This document shows, piece after piece, positions 8,464-17,500 of a stretch of DNA of 64,000 nt (positions are counted from its first letter, which is position 1; every line of letters begins with the position of its first letter). Made by a program: the position numbers and the translations under genes. Under the pieces are notes generated by a model. That model was given only the letters and a program-made list of their open reading frames with translations. It searched no databases and was not told the origin of the DNA. The stretch is from Lacipirellulaceae bacterium. Lineage in GTDB: Bacteria > Planctomycetota > Planctomycetia > Pirellulales > Lacipirellulaceae. The stretch covers positions 1,178,001-1,242,000 of the forward strand of contig JAVJRG010000012.1 of assembly GCA_040218535.1 (NCBI GenBank). The letters run 5' to 3'.

Positions 8464-8478
8464 TTTGCGCGCCGCAAA
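8464..8478. other. Palindrome TTTGCG-CGC-CGCAAA
   Basis: Perfect 6-bp inverted repeat 130 bp upstream of the PEP-CTERM start at 8334. It contains TTTGCGC, related to the phased GCGCA half-site, but there is no partner at 21 bp. Possible accessory operator. Confidence 0.3.
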
Positions 8479-8560
8479 ACCGATGTCCCTCACTCGACCA
8501 ACCGCCATCCTTTACAATATTCAAACCGTTGCCGATTGTAAAACCTTTTGGCTGATTTGA

Positions 8561-8586
8561 GCGCAGTTTTTACGCGGTTTTGCGCA
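8561..8586 (+). promoter_or_regulatory. Phased GCGCA repeat, copy 3
   Basis: GCGCA at 8561 and 8582, 21 bp apart, 227 bp upstream of the PEP-CTERM gene that starts at 8334 on the minus strand. Confidence 0.65.
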
Positions 8587-8824
8587 GGTGTAAATTGATC
8601 ATCCGTCTAACATCGGATTGCATATGCGGTCGTGCGCCAGACACCATAAGCAGGTGCTTCGTTTCCGACAAAGTTCAAAAAGTGGTCGTCGTACGAAGTA
8701 GATCATGTGGCTTAAGGCTGGCCGTCCTTGTTGTTGCCTGGCTTCAGGTGCTCGGATTGTTCGGAGTCTGAATCCACTTGATCGCTAGCCTTTGCCCGTC
8801 TGCGGTTTGCCTCAACACGAAAAC

Positions 8825-8850
8825 GCGCACGGGATTCCAAGTGTTGCGCA
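8825..8850 (+). promoter_or_regulatory. Phased GCGCA repeat, copy 4
   Basis: GCGCA at 8825 and 8846, 21 bp apart, 131 bp upstream of the lipoprotein ATG at 8982, the first gene of a lipoprotein-DUF1559 operon. Confidence 0.65.
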
Positions 8851-8981
8851 AAAGCACTTAAAAAGCTCCACTTTCCGCGAGATTCGCTTTCAAAGTGATT
8901 GAAAGTTGTGCAATACTGAGCGATGGCAAATATCTCGAAGCAAAATGTTGCTTGATGGGTTGCAGGAATTGGTTAGTTGAT

Positions 8982-9422
8982 ATGAATAAACGTTTCGCGG
9001 GCTTGTTGTTGATGTTAGGCGTCTTCCTAACATTGGCCTCTGGTTGCGGACCGACCCAGAAGAGAGAACCAACGACTGTCGAGCAGGCTCACCTCAAGGT
9101 GCTGGGAATCATGTACGGTAAGTTCATGAGTTCCAGCCGCGGGCAAGCTCCTAAGAATGAGAAAGAGTTGCTCGCGTACCTGAATGCGAATCGTCCGAGC
9201 TGGGAGAAAATCGTCGGTAGTGCTGAGGAACTACTCATTTCACCATTCAACAAGAAACCCTTCGTGATCTTTTACGGAGATCAGTTTTCAAAGCACAACA
9301 CAGACGGTTCCCTTTGGATGGCTCACGAACAGGCAGGAGATGGCGGACAGCAGCGAGCGATCAATATTCGAGGCGATGTTGAGCTTTTGGATGCTCAACA
9401 AGTGCAGCAAATGTTCCCGTGA
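8982..9422 (+). CDS. Small lipoprotein in operon with DUF1559
   Basis: 146 aa. The chosen ATG gives a clean lipoprotein signal: MNKRFAGLLLMLGVFLTLASGC, with lipobox LASGC; the longer frame from 8895 would bury it. The mature part is soluble and has no domain I can name; QAHLKVLGIMYGKFM followed by PKNEKELLAYL looks like a helical N-terminal half typical of small planctomycete lipoproteins found next to DUF1559 genes. It abuts the next gene (GTGA overlap at 9419-9422 if that gene uses GTG, otherwise a 14-bp gap), so the two are translated together. Function unknown. Confidence 0.75.
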   Translation: MNKRFAGLLLMLGVFLTLASGCGPTQKREPTTVEQAHLKVLGIMYGKFMSSSRGQAPKNEKELLAYLNANRPSWEKIVGSAEELLISPFNKKPFVIFYGDQFSKHNTDGSLWMAHEQAGDGGQQRAINIRGDVELLDAQQVQQMFP

Positions 9423-9436
9423 AGAGAGTGATTTCT

Positions 9437-10546
9437 ATGTCAATCAGCTACGACCCCCCAAGTTCTCGGTCGCGACAGATCTCGTTTCAAGCTAGGCACA
9501 AAAGCGGTTTTACGCTTGTCGAACTGCTTGTGGTGATTGCCATTATCGGTGTGCTCGTGGGTTTGTTGCTTCCTGCCGTACAAGCAGCCCGGGAAGCGGC
9601 TCGTCGGACGCAATGCTTGAATCAATTGAAGCAAATCGGGCTCGCCTGCCAAAACTTTGTTTCCGCGAAAGAAAGTTTTCCAACTGGTGGCAGCTTTATC
9701 TTCCCTGAAATCAGCAATTACGTAGATGGCGGCAGACCTGTTGGCCACGAAAAGCAAGGTTTGGGCTGGGGCTATCAAATACTCGATTATCTAGAGAAAG
9801 AGAATTTGGCGAATATCACGACGCAAGCCCAGCTCCAATCGACGATCGTGGCCGATTATATTTGCCCTTCACGTCGGGCACCTTTCGCCACACAAGATGT
9901 CTTAAGTCCCGCACTGCAGGTTACGCTGTCCGATTACGTCGGTGTGATTCCTTGCGGGTTTGAAAATGCCACGTCAACGGTGCGTCTCCGGCCAGACGAA
10001 AATGCAAGCCGAAGAGAGAGATTTTTTGGAGGACCCGGATCAACCTTTATCCTTCAAATTCCCCCAGACGAAGTCTACATGGGCGTGATTACGCGAACCC
10101 CAATTGGCTTTACGAATTCAGCACGCACAGGTTTTATTCGTCGTCGGGTTGCGGGCACTGAATTGCCAGTAAGAATGGAACAAATCACCGACGGAACAAG
10201 CAACACCATGCTGATCGGCGAGAAGTTTTTGCGACCTGATTTGTATGAGGGCGGTAGCGCATCAGACGACAAAGGATGGACCGATGGCTGGGACCCCGAC
10301 ACGATGCGTTCCACTTGCTTCAAACCTTTGCAGGATACCCTGGCCGGCACGTCGGGCGGTTCCTTAGAAAACCTCTACGGCTTTAACGCCGATGTTGTAA
10401 ATTTTGGATCCGCGCATCCAGGAGGACTCAACACAGTGTTTGCGGATGGGTCGGTCCATACCATTAGTTACGACATCGATGTGCAAGTATTCGACAACCT
10501 CGGTGATCGACAAGACGGCGAGGTCATCGACTTTGATCAACTCTAA
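9437..10546 (+). CDS. DUF1559 pseudopilin-like protein 2
   Basis: 369 aa from the ATG at 9437 (GTG at 9419, overlapping the previous stop, is an alternative). The prepilin motif [18 protein letters not shown] starts about residue 27, followed by [20 protein letters not shown]. Near the end [20 protein letters not shown] is the H-X9-DG signature. Between them lie the usual variable beta-rich domain and the EQITDGTSNTMLIGEK motif shared by the family. It is the second gene of an operon with the lipoprotein at 8982 and so is probably controlled from the repeat at 8825-8850. Confidence 0.9.
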   Translation: MSISYDPPSSRSRQISFQARHKSGFTLVELLVVIAIIGVLVGLLLPAVQAAREAARRTQCLNQLKQIGLACQNFVSAKESFPTGGSFIFPEISNYVDGGRPVGHEKQGLGWGYQILDYLEKENLANITTQAQLQSTIVADYICPSRRAPFATQDVLSPALQVTLSDYVGVIPCGFENATSTVRLRPDENASRRERFFGGPGSTFILQIPPDEVYMGVITRTPIGFTNSARTGFIRRRVAGTELPVRMEQITDGTSNTMLIGEKFLRPDLYEGGSASDDKGWTDGWDPDTMRSTCFKPLQDTLAGTSGGSLENLYGFNADVVNFGSAHPGGLNTVFADGSVHTISYDIDVQVFDNLGDRQDGEVIDFDQL

Positions 10547-10614
10547 AGCTCAAAGCAGGTAGCCTCGATCAGAATCGCTTTCTGAACTTGGTTATCCATT
10601 CCCAGGCAAGAACC

Positions 10615-10626
10615 GTAACGCGTTAC
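10615..10626. promoter_or_regulatory. 12-bp perfect palindrome GTAACGCGTTAC
   Basis: Perfect palindrome 24 bp before phased GCGCA repeat 5. Its length and symmetry fit a dimeric repressor site. No copy was noticed elsewhere in the window. Confidence 0.3.
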
Positions 10627-10650
10627 ATAACAATCGATAAACCCGACCCT

Positions 10651-10676
10651 GCGCAAAGCCGTGTGAGGCATGCGCA
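10651..10676 (+). promoter_or_regulatory. Phased GCGCA repeat, copy 5
   Basis: TGCGCAAA at 10650 and TGCGCAAAA at 10671, so both half-sites are strong; 21 bp apart and 287 bp upstream of the ATG at 10964. Confidence 0.7.
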
Positions 10677-10963
10677 AAAGCATGGCTGGGCTTTGTGTTG
10701 ATAGCCGAAAAGCAGTGAAACACGCATCAAACTGGCCATAAGTTTCTTGAGACAAAGGACTCTACTTGTTAATCTGAGATTAACGGAGAAGAAGAGTTTA
10801 ACGGCAGCGATTGGTGGCTGCAGCTTCGATGAGAAGCTGTTTGGGATGGCGGCGAGAGGCTGAGTGAGTTGTGCAATCTTCTGCCCGGTACGGCAGAGCA
10901 TTGCGTGTCCGATTGATGGTTGCTTTCGAAAGGCAACAGTTCTACTGAAGGGGAATTTAATCC

Positions 10964-12502
10964 ATGTTTACTCGTCCAAAAATCCTGACCTGCATGCTGG
11001 TAGGCTTGATTGTTTCAAGTCCTGCCCTGGTCAACGCTCAAGTATTTACCGATGACGATTTTCTTGCCGCTGACTACACGACTAGCGGAACCGGCAACAC
11101 CGATATTCGCTTTAACGTTGACTACAGCAATATCGACATTTTTGGTGATGGGTTTCTAACCGTTAACGTACCTGAAGCACCCAACTCCTCGGGAGGTGCT
11201 GCGACAACCGGTGTTTTCGTTTCGGCAAACAACGACAGTACGGTATCAGGTACCGAATCGTTTTCGTCGGTCTCTCCAACACTGGCAAATGTCAACGTTG
11301 GTGCTGGCACAGCGACGCCCAACTTTGTAATGCAGGTCGACGTTTTTAACAGTACCGGCCCCGGTATTGATACCCTAGGCAATGGTGATCCTAACGACTT
11401 CGATTTTACCGGAACAACCAACTACTCATTTGTAGGCATCAACCAAACGAACACGACGGTTCGTATTCAAGAACTCAACGCTGGAGCAACCACCGGACAA
11501 GGTGTCGCTCTTGCAATCACCGCAGACACCGGTGCTGCTGAGGATTACATGCCCCATTACGGTGGCGTTGGTTACCGTTTCCGTGCCGGATTGGGTGCCA
11601 ACACTTCGGGCGACGGTTCGAACTTCCGTTCTGGCCAAGCTGACAATCCAGATCTTCGTACAGGACTTGTTGGCGACGTGATCAATGAAGCATGGCAGGG
11701 AGAAGCTGCGGCAGTAGGTACCTTCGACTTTGGAACAGGAGTCCCCGAGAATGAGCTGAATCAATTCTCAGGAGATTCGCTCTACTTTTCGCCAGATCCA
11801 ACTGATTCGGGCTCATTCCTCAGCGATGGCTCTGGTGTTGACCGCAGTTACTTTGCAGAAGCGTTTCCAACCCATGACGACCCATTGGTTGTCACTGCAA
11901 ACCTCGCTTCACCGCAAGAACTTCTTCCCAACAGCTTTGGAACTGCTGGTGTCGTTTACAATCGATGGGCGACGCATCGTGCGTACTACATCGATGGTGT
12001 GGTTACCTTCACCGTCGAAGATTCCGTAGCCGGCGTTGAGGTTGTGATCATGGAGAAGGAAATCAACGACCCCAGCGATCCCGGAGCCGATACCGTCTTC
12101 GACGACACCAGCGATGCCGGCTCAGTTGTTCTCGGATTCTGGGACCGCTTTGGTGGCTCGATTGCTCTCAGCCCTGAAGGTGCAAACTTTGCCATCTATG
12201 ACAACCTAAGTGTCACTGCAGCCAGTTCTGGCGATGCACCAACACTCGCAGCAGCTATCGCAGGCTTCCTGCCAGGAGCTACCGGCGACAACGGTGACGA
12301 GAACGGTGACCTCTTCGTCGATGGAACCGACTTCTTGCTCCTGCAGCAGGCCGATGCCGACTTGACTGCTTGGGGCACAAACTATGGTTCAAGCGTTGCA
12401 ACCGTTGCCTCTGGTGCAGTGCCTGAGCCGACGAGTGCACTTTTGATGACGAGCTTATTGCTTGGCTTGCTAGCTCCTCGACGAGCGAGCCAACGCTCGT
12501 AG
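10964..12502 (+). CDS. PEP-CTERM protein with dockerin-like repeat
   Basis: 512 aa, ATG after a GAAGGGG site. N-terminal signal peptide (LTCMLVGLIVSSPALVNA). The long central region is Gly/Asp/Asn/Thr rich, as in secreted beta-sheet surface proteins, with no domain I recognise. Near the C-terminus GDENGDLFVDGTDFLLLQQ is a dockerin-like calcium loop of the planctomycete kind (D-x-N-x-D-x-x-V-D-x-x-D). The end, VPEPTSALLMTSLLLGLLAPRR, is a PEP-CTERM anchor, although the arginine tail is short. It is probably exported and anchored to the envelope. Function unknown. The terminator at 12563-12627 follows. Confidence 0.8.
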   Translation: MFTRPKILTCMLVGLIVSSPALVNAQVFTDDDFLAADYTTSGTGNTDIRFNVDYSNIDIFGDGFLTVNVPEAPNSSGGAATTGVFVSANNDSTVSGTESFSSVSPTLANVNVGAGTATPNFVMQVDVFNSTGPGIDTLGNGDPNDFDFTGTTNYSFVGINQTNTTVRIQELNAGATTGQGVALAITADTGAAEDYMPHYGGVGYRFRAGLGANTSGDGSNFRSGQADNPDLRTGLVGDVINEAWQGEAAAVGTFDFGTGVPENELNQFSGDSLYFSPDPTDSGSFLSDGSGVDRSYFAEAFPTHDDPLVVTANLASPQELLPNSFGTAGVVYNRWATHRAYYIDGVVTFTVEDSVAGVEVVIMEKEINDPSDPGADTVFDDTSDAGSVVLGFWDRFGGSIALSPEGANFAIYDNLSVTAASSGDAPTLAAAIAGFLPGATGDNGDENGDLFVDGTDFLLLQQADADLTAWGTNYGSSVATVASGAVPEPTSALLMTSLLLGLLAPRRASQRS

Positions 12503-12562
12503 TTTGGGGTTTTGTCCCACTGAACTCACATGGGGCAGACGGCCTCATGGCCGTTTGAAATG

Positions 12563-12627
12563 GACCCCGAGAGAAACGAGTTTATTCGCAAGCCTTGCGA
12601 GTAGACCGTTGCTCTCGGGGTCGTTTT
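12563..12627 (+). terminator. Long-loop intrinsic terminator
   Basis: Outer 11-bp stem GACCCCGAGAG (12563-12573) with its complement (12612-12622), enclosing a second perfect hairpin TCGCAAG-C-CTTGCGA (12586-12600), followed by TTTTTGTTT. It lies 60 bp after the stop of the PEP-CTERM gene. Confidence 0.75.
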
Positions 12628-12761
12628 TGTTTGAGACGTGTCGAAGCAGTCGTGCGATCCAGACCGCTGTAGCACGAAGAGAAACTGAGGTGGAATCTTC
12701 TGCGGCGTGCTCTGCCGCTCATGCTTGAAGTCATGTTTTCTTGAAACAAGCCGCAGTGGTT

Positions 12762-12787
12762 TCGCAAGAGCGTGAACCGAATGCGCA
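12762..12787 (+). promoter_or_regulatory. Phased GCGCA repeat, copy 6 (one mismatch)
   Basis: TCGCA at 12762 and GCGCA at 12783, 21 bp apart, 146 bp upstream of the DUF1559 GTG start at 12934. The TTCGCAAgAGCGTGA context is almost the same as in copy 12, which supports it as a real site. Confidence 0.55.
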
Positions 12788-12933
12788 TAACTTATCATTC
12801 GATGGGCAGACTTAGCTTTTGCTTGATGCTCGCGATAAGATTCCGCTAGTCAGAAAGGTTTCGCGAGTACTATAATGAGGGTCAACAACGTTGCCCGGCG
12901 GCAAGCTCCCCAACGGTCCAAGGAGAATTAGTT

Positions 12934-14037
12934 GTGCGTACTCGACTCTTGATTGCCCGCCATAGATTCGCAAGTAGCGAACGTCGGCGGCCCGGTTTTA
13001 CGCTGGTAGAACTTCTTGTTGTCATTGCCATCATTGGCGTCTTAGTCGGGTTGCTCTTGCCCGCGGTCCAAGCAGCGCGCGAAGCCGCGAGGCGTATGTC
13101 TTGTCAAAACAATGCTCATAATTTGGCGCTTGCAGTTTTGAACTACGAAAGTGGACGAAAGAATCTGCCGCCAGCTACAAACATGGTGCCTAGAGTGACT
13201 GGTGGTCGGTTGGGAACGGAACGTGGCTACATTCCTTTCTCGGCAGCCACGCCTGGAACGAACTTTAGTTGGATTGTCAAAATCCTTCCTTATATGGAGG
13301 GTGGGGCACTCTACGATGCTTTTGATTTTACCGTTTCACCAATGGAACAAGACCTGAACGTCAATCCCCAACTTGCGCAGATTCCAGCACTGCAATGTGC
13401 CTCCGACGAAGCCTCAAGTCGATTCTATGAATCTGCCGCCCATACGAATGGTCGCAGGTTTGCCAAAGGTAACTATGCCGTCTATTGTTCTCCGGAGCAC
13501 CCCATTGCTTCTGGGATCTGGCCAGGCGCTCTTGTCAATGGAGAGCAGCCTATGTCTCGGATCACCGACGGTACTAGCAATACGTTGATGATTGCTGAAG
13601 TTCGCACCCGTGATGAACTGACCGATCATCGGGGAGTCTGGGCCCTCGACTGGCCTAATACGACTGTCCTAGGCATGGACATGCACGGCGACGTTGGGGC
13701 TCTCACGAATATCGTCGAACAAACCATCGACGTGGATTATCGTCCGGGCCCGCAATACGTTCAGTACGCGCTCACGCCAAACCTGCAGCCGGGTAACTTG
13801 GGAATCGATGAGCTTCGAGAGTGCGTGAATCCTGAGGAAGCAAGCGTCCAGAATATGCAATGTGTCACGGGACGCGGTGATTGGACCGGCGCTCCCCGAA
13901 GTTTGCACACGGGCGGGGTGAATACTGCTAACTGCGATGGCAGCGTGCGATTCCTCACCGATGATATCGACCCGCTGGTGATGGGAGTTCTGATTTGCAT
14001 CAACGATGGCGTTCCTATCGATCCGGAACAATTATGA
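12934..14037 (+). CDS. DUF1559 pseudopilin-like protein 3
   Basis: 367 aa, GTG start at 12934 after CAAGGAGAA. The prepilin motif [18 protein letters not shown] begins near residue 20, followed by [20 protein letters not shown]. The family motif SRITDGTSNTLMIAEV is in the middle and LHTGGVNTANCDGSVRFLTDD near the end corresponds to H-X9-DG. A small membrane protein gene follows after 95 bp on the same strand. The upstream region carries phased repeat 6. Confidence 0.9.
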   Translation: MRTRLLIARHRFASSERRRPGFTLVELLVVIAIIGVLVGLLLPAVQAAREAARRMSCQNNAHNLALAVLNYESGRKNLPPATNMVPRVTGGRLGTERGYIPFSAATPGTNFSWIVKILPYMEGGALYDAFDFTVSPMEQDLNVNPQLAQIPALQCASDEASSRFYESAAHTNGRRFAKGNYAVYCSPEHPIASGIWPGALVNGEQPMSRITDGTSNTLMIAEVRTRDELTDHRGVWALDWPNTTVLGMDMHGDVGALTNIVEQTIDVDYRPGPQYVQYALTPNLQPGNLGIDELRECVNPEEASVQNMQCVTGRGDWTGAPRSLHTGGVNTANCDGSVRFLTDDIDPLVMGVLICINDGVPIDPEQL

Positions 14038-14132
14038 TGCACCGTCGATGAAAGTTGCATGGATCATGACGAAGTCGATCTATGCAATTGATAACAGCCT
14101 CCCGTGACGCAATCCTCAGTTGAGAACTTGGA

Positions 14133-14510
14133 ATGAAATCTCTCTTACCGCCTATTGCTGTTGGCTTAGGCGTGATCTTGCTGCTCGCAAGTTTTTTGTG
14201 GTCCACGATCTTCCCTGCGACTGCTACCTGGACCGAGGAAAAGAATGCTCGGATGGTTGAGTTGCAGAATAATGCTCATAAGTTGCTCTATCTTGCCGAG
14301 AGCGCGCGGAGCAAACCGAAGTACGATGGGCCCACGCCTGAAGAGGCTCGTGCGAAATTCGACGAAGCGAAAGCGGAACTCGACACGCTCAAGGCAGAGT
14401 TTGAGAGCATTCGTGACCGCCCAAACACCGTTGCCACCTATCTGAAATGGATTGGCTCAGGTGCCGTGCTGCTAGGCGCAATTGGAGTAATGGCTGCTCG
14501 TGGAGGTTAG
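14133..14510 (+). CDS. Small membrane protein with coiled coil
   Basis: 125 aa, not recognised. An N-terminal transmembrane helix (IAVGLGVILLLASFLWSTIF, residues 8-27) is followed by a charged, Ala/Glu/Lys-rich segment (residues 38-100) that should form a helical coiled coil, and a second transmembrane helix near the end (WIGSGAVLLGAIGVMAA). This gives a helical hairpin with its middle on one side of the membrane. It lies downstream of a DUF1559 gene on the same strand and may be cotranscribed with it. No function can be inferred; possibly a membrane partner of the pseudopilin. Confidence 0.65.
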   Translation: MKSLLPPIAVGLGVILLLASFLWSTIFPATATWTEEKNARMVELQNNAHKLLYLAESARSKPKYDGPTPEEARAKFDEAKAELDTLKAEFESIRDRPNTVATYLKWIGSGAVLLGAIGVMAARGG

Positions 14511-14559
14511 CTGGAGAGCTTTGCCGTCCAAAGGCAAGCATCGAGGCGTTGACAACGAG

Positions 14560-17500
14560 CTACTTGGAATAGCCTCTAAGGCTCGTGCGTCCCTCCGAGA
14601 TTTGATCGAAGACAGCATCTAGAGCTTCTTCCGCATCGTCTGAGTACGTAGTACTTTGAACCGCTCCGGTTCCGTCGGCACGATCTCGTGATGTGCTTTG
14701 CGATTCACCTACAGGGCTGAAACTCTGCTGTGGGAATGCGTTCTCCGAGGTGCTACTGGCTGCATTAGAGATCCCGTTGTATTCTTCGCTCCGTGCTTGA
14801 GCAGAGTGGTAATCCAGTTCAACTGCTTGGGCCAACGCTGTCAGTTCACCCTGTGAAGCCCCATTGGAGACGTTGGAGACGAATGCCGCGACGTTGCCGA
14901 CGGTGCCATATTGGTTATCCCAGATGACGAGGTCAGCCCCGTCAACAGCTTCATCGGCGTTCGCGTCGCCTTGCGAGAGCGTGGCACCAGAGCTTATGCC
15001 GGACCCTCGTTGCCACGCGAGGAAGTCAGCGCCATCAACGATTCCGCTGCCGTTGAAGTCGGCGTCTTCTGATGTTGCGGGGGCCATCAGTTGAACACGC
15101 ACGGCATCTGCAATGACGACTGAGCCGCCCGTGCTCGCCGCAGCATCAAGAGTCACTGAGTGATTGCCGGCGGTGAAATCATAAGTCCCAAGCGAAACCC
15201 AAACGAGATCGTTGTTCCGCTGATTGATGCTTACGGTTTGCGAACCATTACCTGTGTCGATCTGGTAAACCGTGTCTAAGGCACGGTTGGTTCCCGCACG
15301 ATATTGAACAAAGACTTCAGCTTCGCCAGCGAAGGGTAGATCGAACTCCCACTCGGCAGTCGCTGAATCGCCAACCACGGCAAAGCGGTAGGTGCTGCCG
15401 TTGAAGCCCGTGCTGCCAGAGGTGGTCCAACTACCCGTCTCAGTATAAACCGTGGGGCCATCATCGTTATCGAGGATCAGCTCGACATCACTCAGCACCA
15501 CGTCGTATTCGAAGAACTCAAGCACACGTGACATAACTGAGTTCCGTGTGCTTTCGTCCGTGATGGTTTCGAAGGGGAAACCGAAGTTGACGACCTTGGT
15601 GCCCGTTCCGCTGTTATATTGAATTGCCGCAGTTCCTCCGGTGCCACCGACGTAACTCAGCGCACTGGTTGAACCTGCTGCCGGGTTGATAACGTCAGGG
15701 AACTCAACGTTGTAGAACTGCGATCCGTCATCAAAGTTGAAGGAGAGTCCCTCAAAGATTGAACCGCTCGTTCCTTGCACACTATAAGTCCCCGCATCGT
15801 CGGAGACGTAATCCGCTCGCAACTGGTTGTTATAGAAAAAAGGACCGTTGCCGAGGGCATCAAGGTCCCAGCCCACTTCGGCCCCGGAAAGGAAGAGCTG
15901 TCCTCCGCCGGATAAAAAGTTGGTTACGAGCGTCTGCTCAGTCGTATTGAAGGTATCGTCGGCCGAAGACTCTTCGCCAAGGATCCAAATGACGCTCTCG
16001 TAGTCGGTGAGATCGATATCGCCGGAGATGACTTTCTCGTTGGATGCCGTATCGACGGCCAATCCTTGGGTCGTGGTTTCGATGGCCGAAGCGACTTGCA
16101 CCGCATAATCAAAGGAATTGCTCTGCCGTGGTCGGACCCGGTCTGCACCCGACTGAACCGGGTTCTGCGACTTATCGAGTCGATCGAACCCGTTGACGAT
16201 CAGGATGTTCTTACTTGTTCCGTTCGGGAGGCTAGCGACGACTTCCGACGCGCGACCTTCGCCACCGGAGTTCACAGCGACGACTTTGAAGTAGTAGGCA
16301 CCTTCGTTGGGATCGAGGCCATTGAACGTATGGCTTGTCGTGCCCGCACCAGCGACAAACGTTCCTCCATCGAAGCCGTAGCCGTTGGTCGAACCATAAA
16401 TACGGTAGCCGGTTGGCGCGTCCCCCTCGGCGTCGCTAACGGTTGGAGCCGTCCAAGAGACGGTCACGCTACCTGAGCCCACCGACTCCGCAGAGACTTG
16501 CTCCACTTGTCCGGGGACCATGACGATTGGTGTAGAGCCGGAATCGACGTTGTTGAAGTACTTCACCGTGCCTTGGTAAGTTGCCCGCGCAATGGCATCT
16601 CGGACGTTTGCATCCCGTAGAAGATCGGTATCCAGGCTGTTATCGTGGAAGCCCGTCTCGATAATCGTCGCGTCGAATTCATTCTGGATGACTGAGTTGT
16701 TGATTTCGCCAAAATCAATGTCTGCCCGATCGAGTGTGACGATGGAGCCCCGATCGAACCAGTTGTGCTCGAACTCACCATTGAGATCCACGAGGTCGTC
16801 GTTCACCTCACGCGCGAGAGTGTTGGCGAGCAGGAACTGGTTTGGAGTGGCTCCTGGCCCATTGTAGAGCCCGAGAACGCCACGGCTTGAGCCTCCCGCG
16901 GCATTCGAATGGAAGCTCACGAATACGCGATCAGAAAGAGAGCCATCGGTCTCGCGGTTCATGTACTCAGAGTAACGCGGAGCGAGCGAAACAGTCGCGC
17001 TGCGATCACTGCTGGAGGTGCGATACTCACTTGTAGCGATCCCCTGAGAGCGCTCGACGTGCCACTCAACCCAATAGAGCCCCGCTTCGTCCTCGCGATC
17101 GCGACCCGAGATCGTGCCGCTTTGCTGTACGTCGCCGACCCCGTTACCGAAGCGGATCATGTCGGCAATCACCACTCGGCCCGCCTCACTGGAGCGGTTG
17201 CTGATGTCGACCGATCCTGTCGTCCCTTCCTCAAAATGATAGGTGCCAAGATAAACGAGCCCGTTGCCCACGCGGCGATGGTTGACCGTGACTTCAGTAG
17301 TTCCCCCCGAGTGGTGGACGCGATAGAGCTGGTCGGAGGCACGGTCTGAGCCGTATCGTGTCCAAGCATAGACGGGATAAAAACCAGCCTCGGTAATGTT
17401 CGGACGGTAATTAGCCGTGGCCGTTTCTGTGGCCGAGGTGCTGGCGAAGCGATAAGGCAACTCTCCTGCTTCACCGAAGTAAATGGGCGAGCTACTGTCG

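Larger units (their letters stand above)
8335..8981. other. Long divergent intergenic region with two phased repeats
   Basis: 647 bp between the PEP-CTERM gene (minus) and the lipoprotein gene (plus). It contains GCGCA repeats 3 (8561-8586) and 4 (8825-8850) and the palindrome TTTGCG-CGC-CGCAAA (8464-8478). A 63-codon frame at 8580-8771 overlaps repeat 3, has no ribosome binding site and is not supported as a gene. Nothing else is seen. Confidence 0.55.
10547..10963. other. Intergenic region with palindrome and phased repeat
   Basis: 417 bp upstream of the PEP-CTERM/dockerin gene. It contains the perfect palindrome GTAACG/CGTTAC (10615-10626) and GCGCA repeat 5 (10651-10676). Short frames on either strand have no start signals or family resemblance. 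Confidence 0.5.
12503..12933. other. Intergenic region with terminator and phased repeat
   Basis: 431 bp. It holds the terminator of the preceding gene (12563-12627), a small GGCC-TCAT-GGCC hairpin just before it, and GCGCA repeat 6 (12762-12787). No gene is supported here. Confidence 0.5.

Noticed and set aside
8580-8771. 63-codon frame in the PEP-CTERM/lipoprotein intergenic region
   Set aside because: It overlaps phased repeat 3, has no ribosome binding site and its residues (many Arg/Cys/Val) look like non-coding translation.
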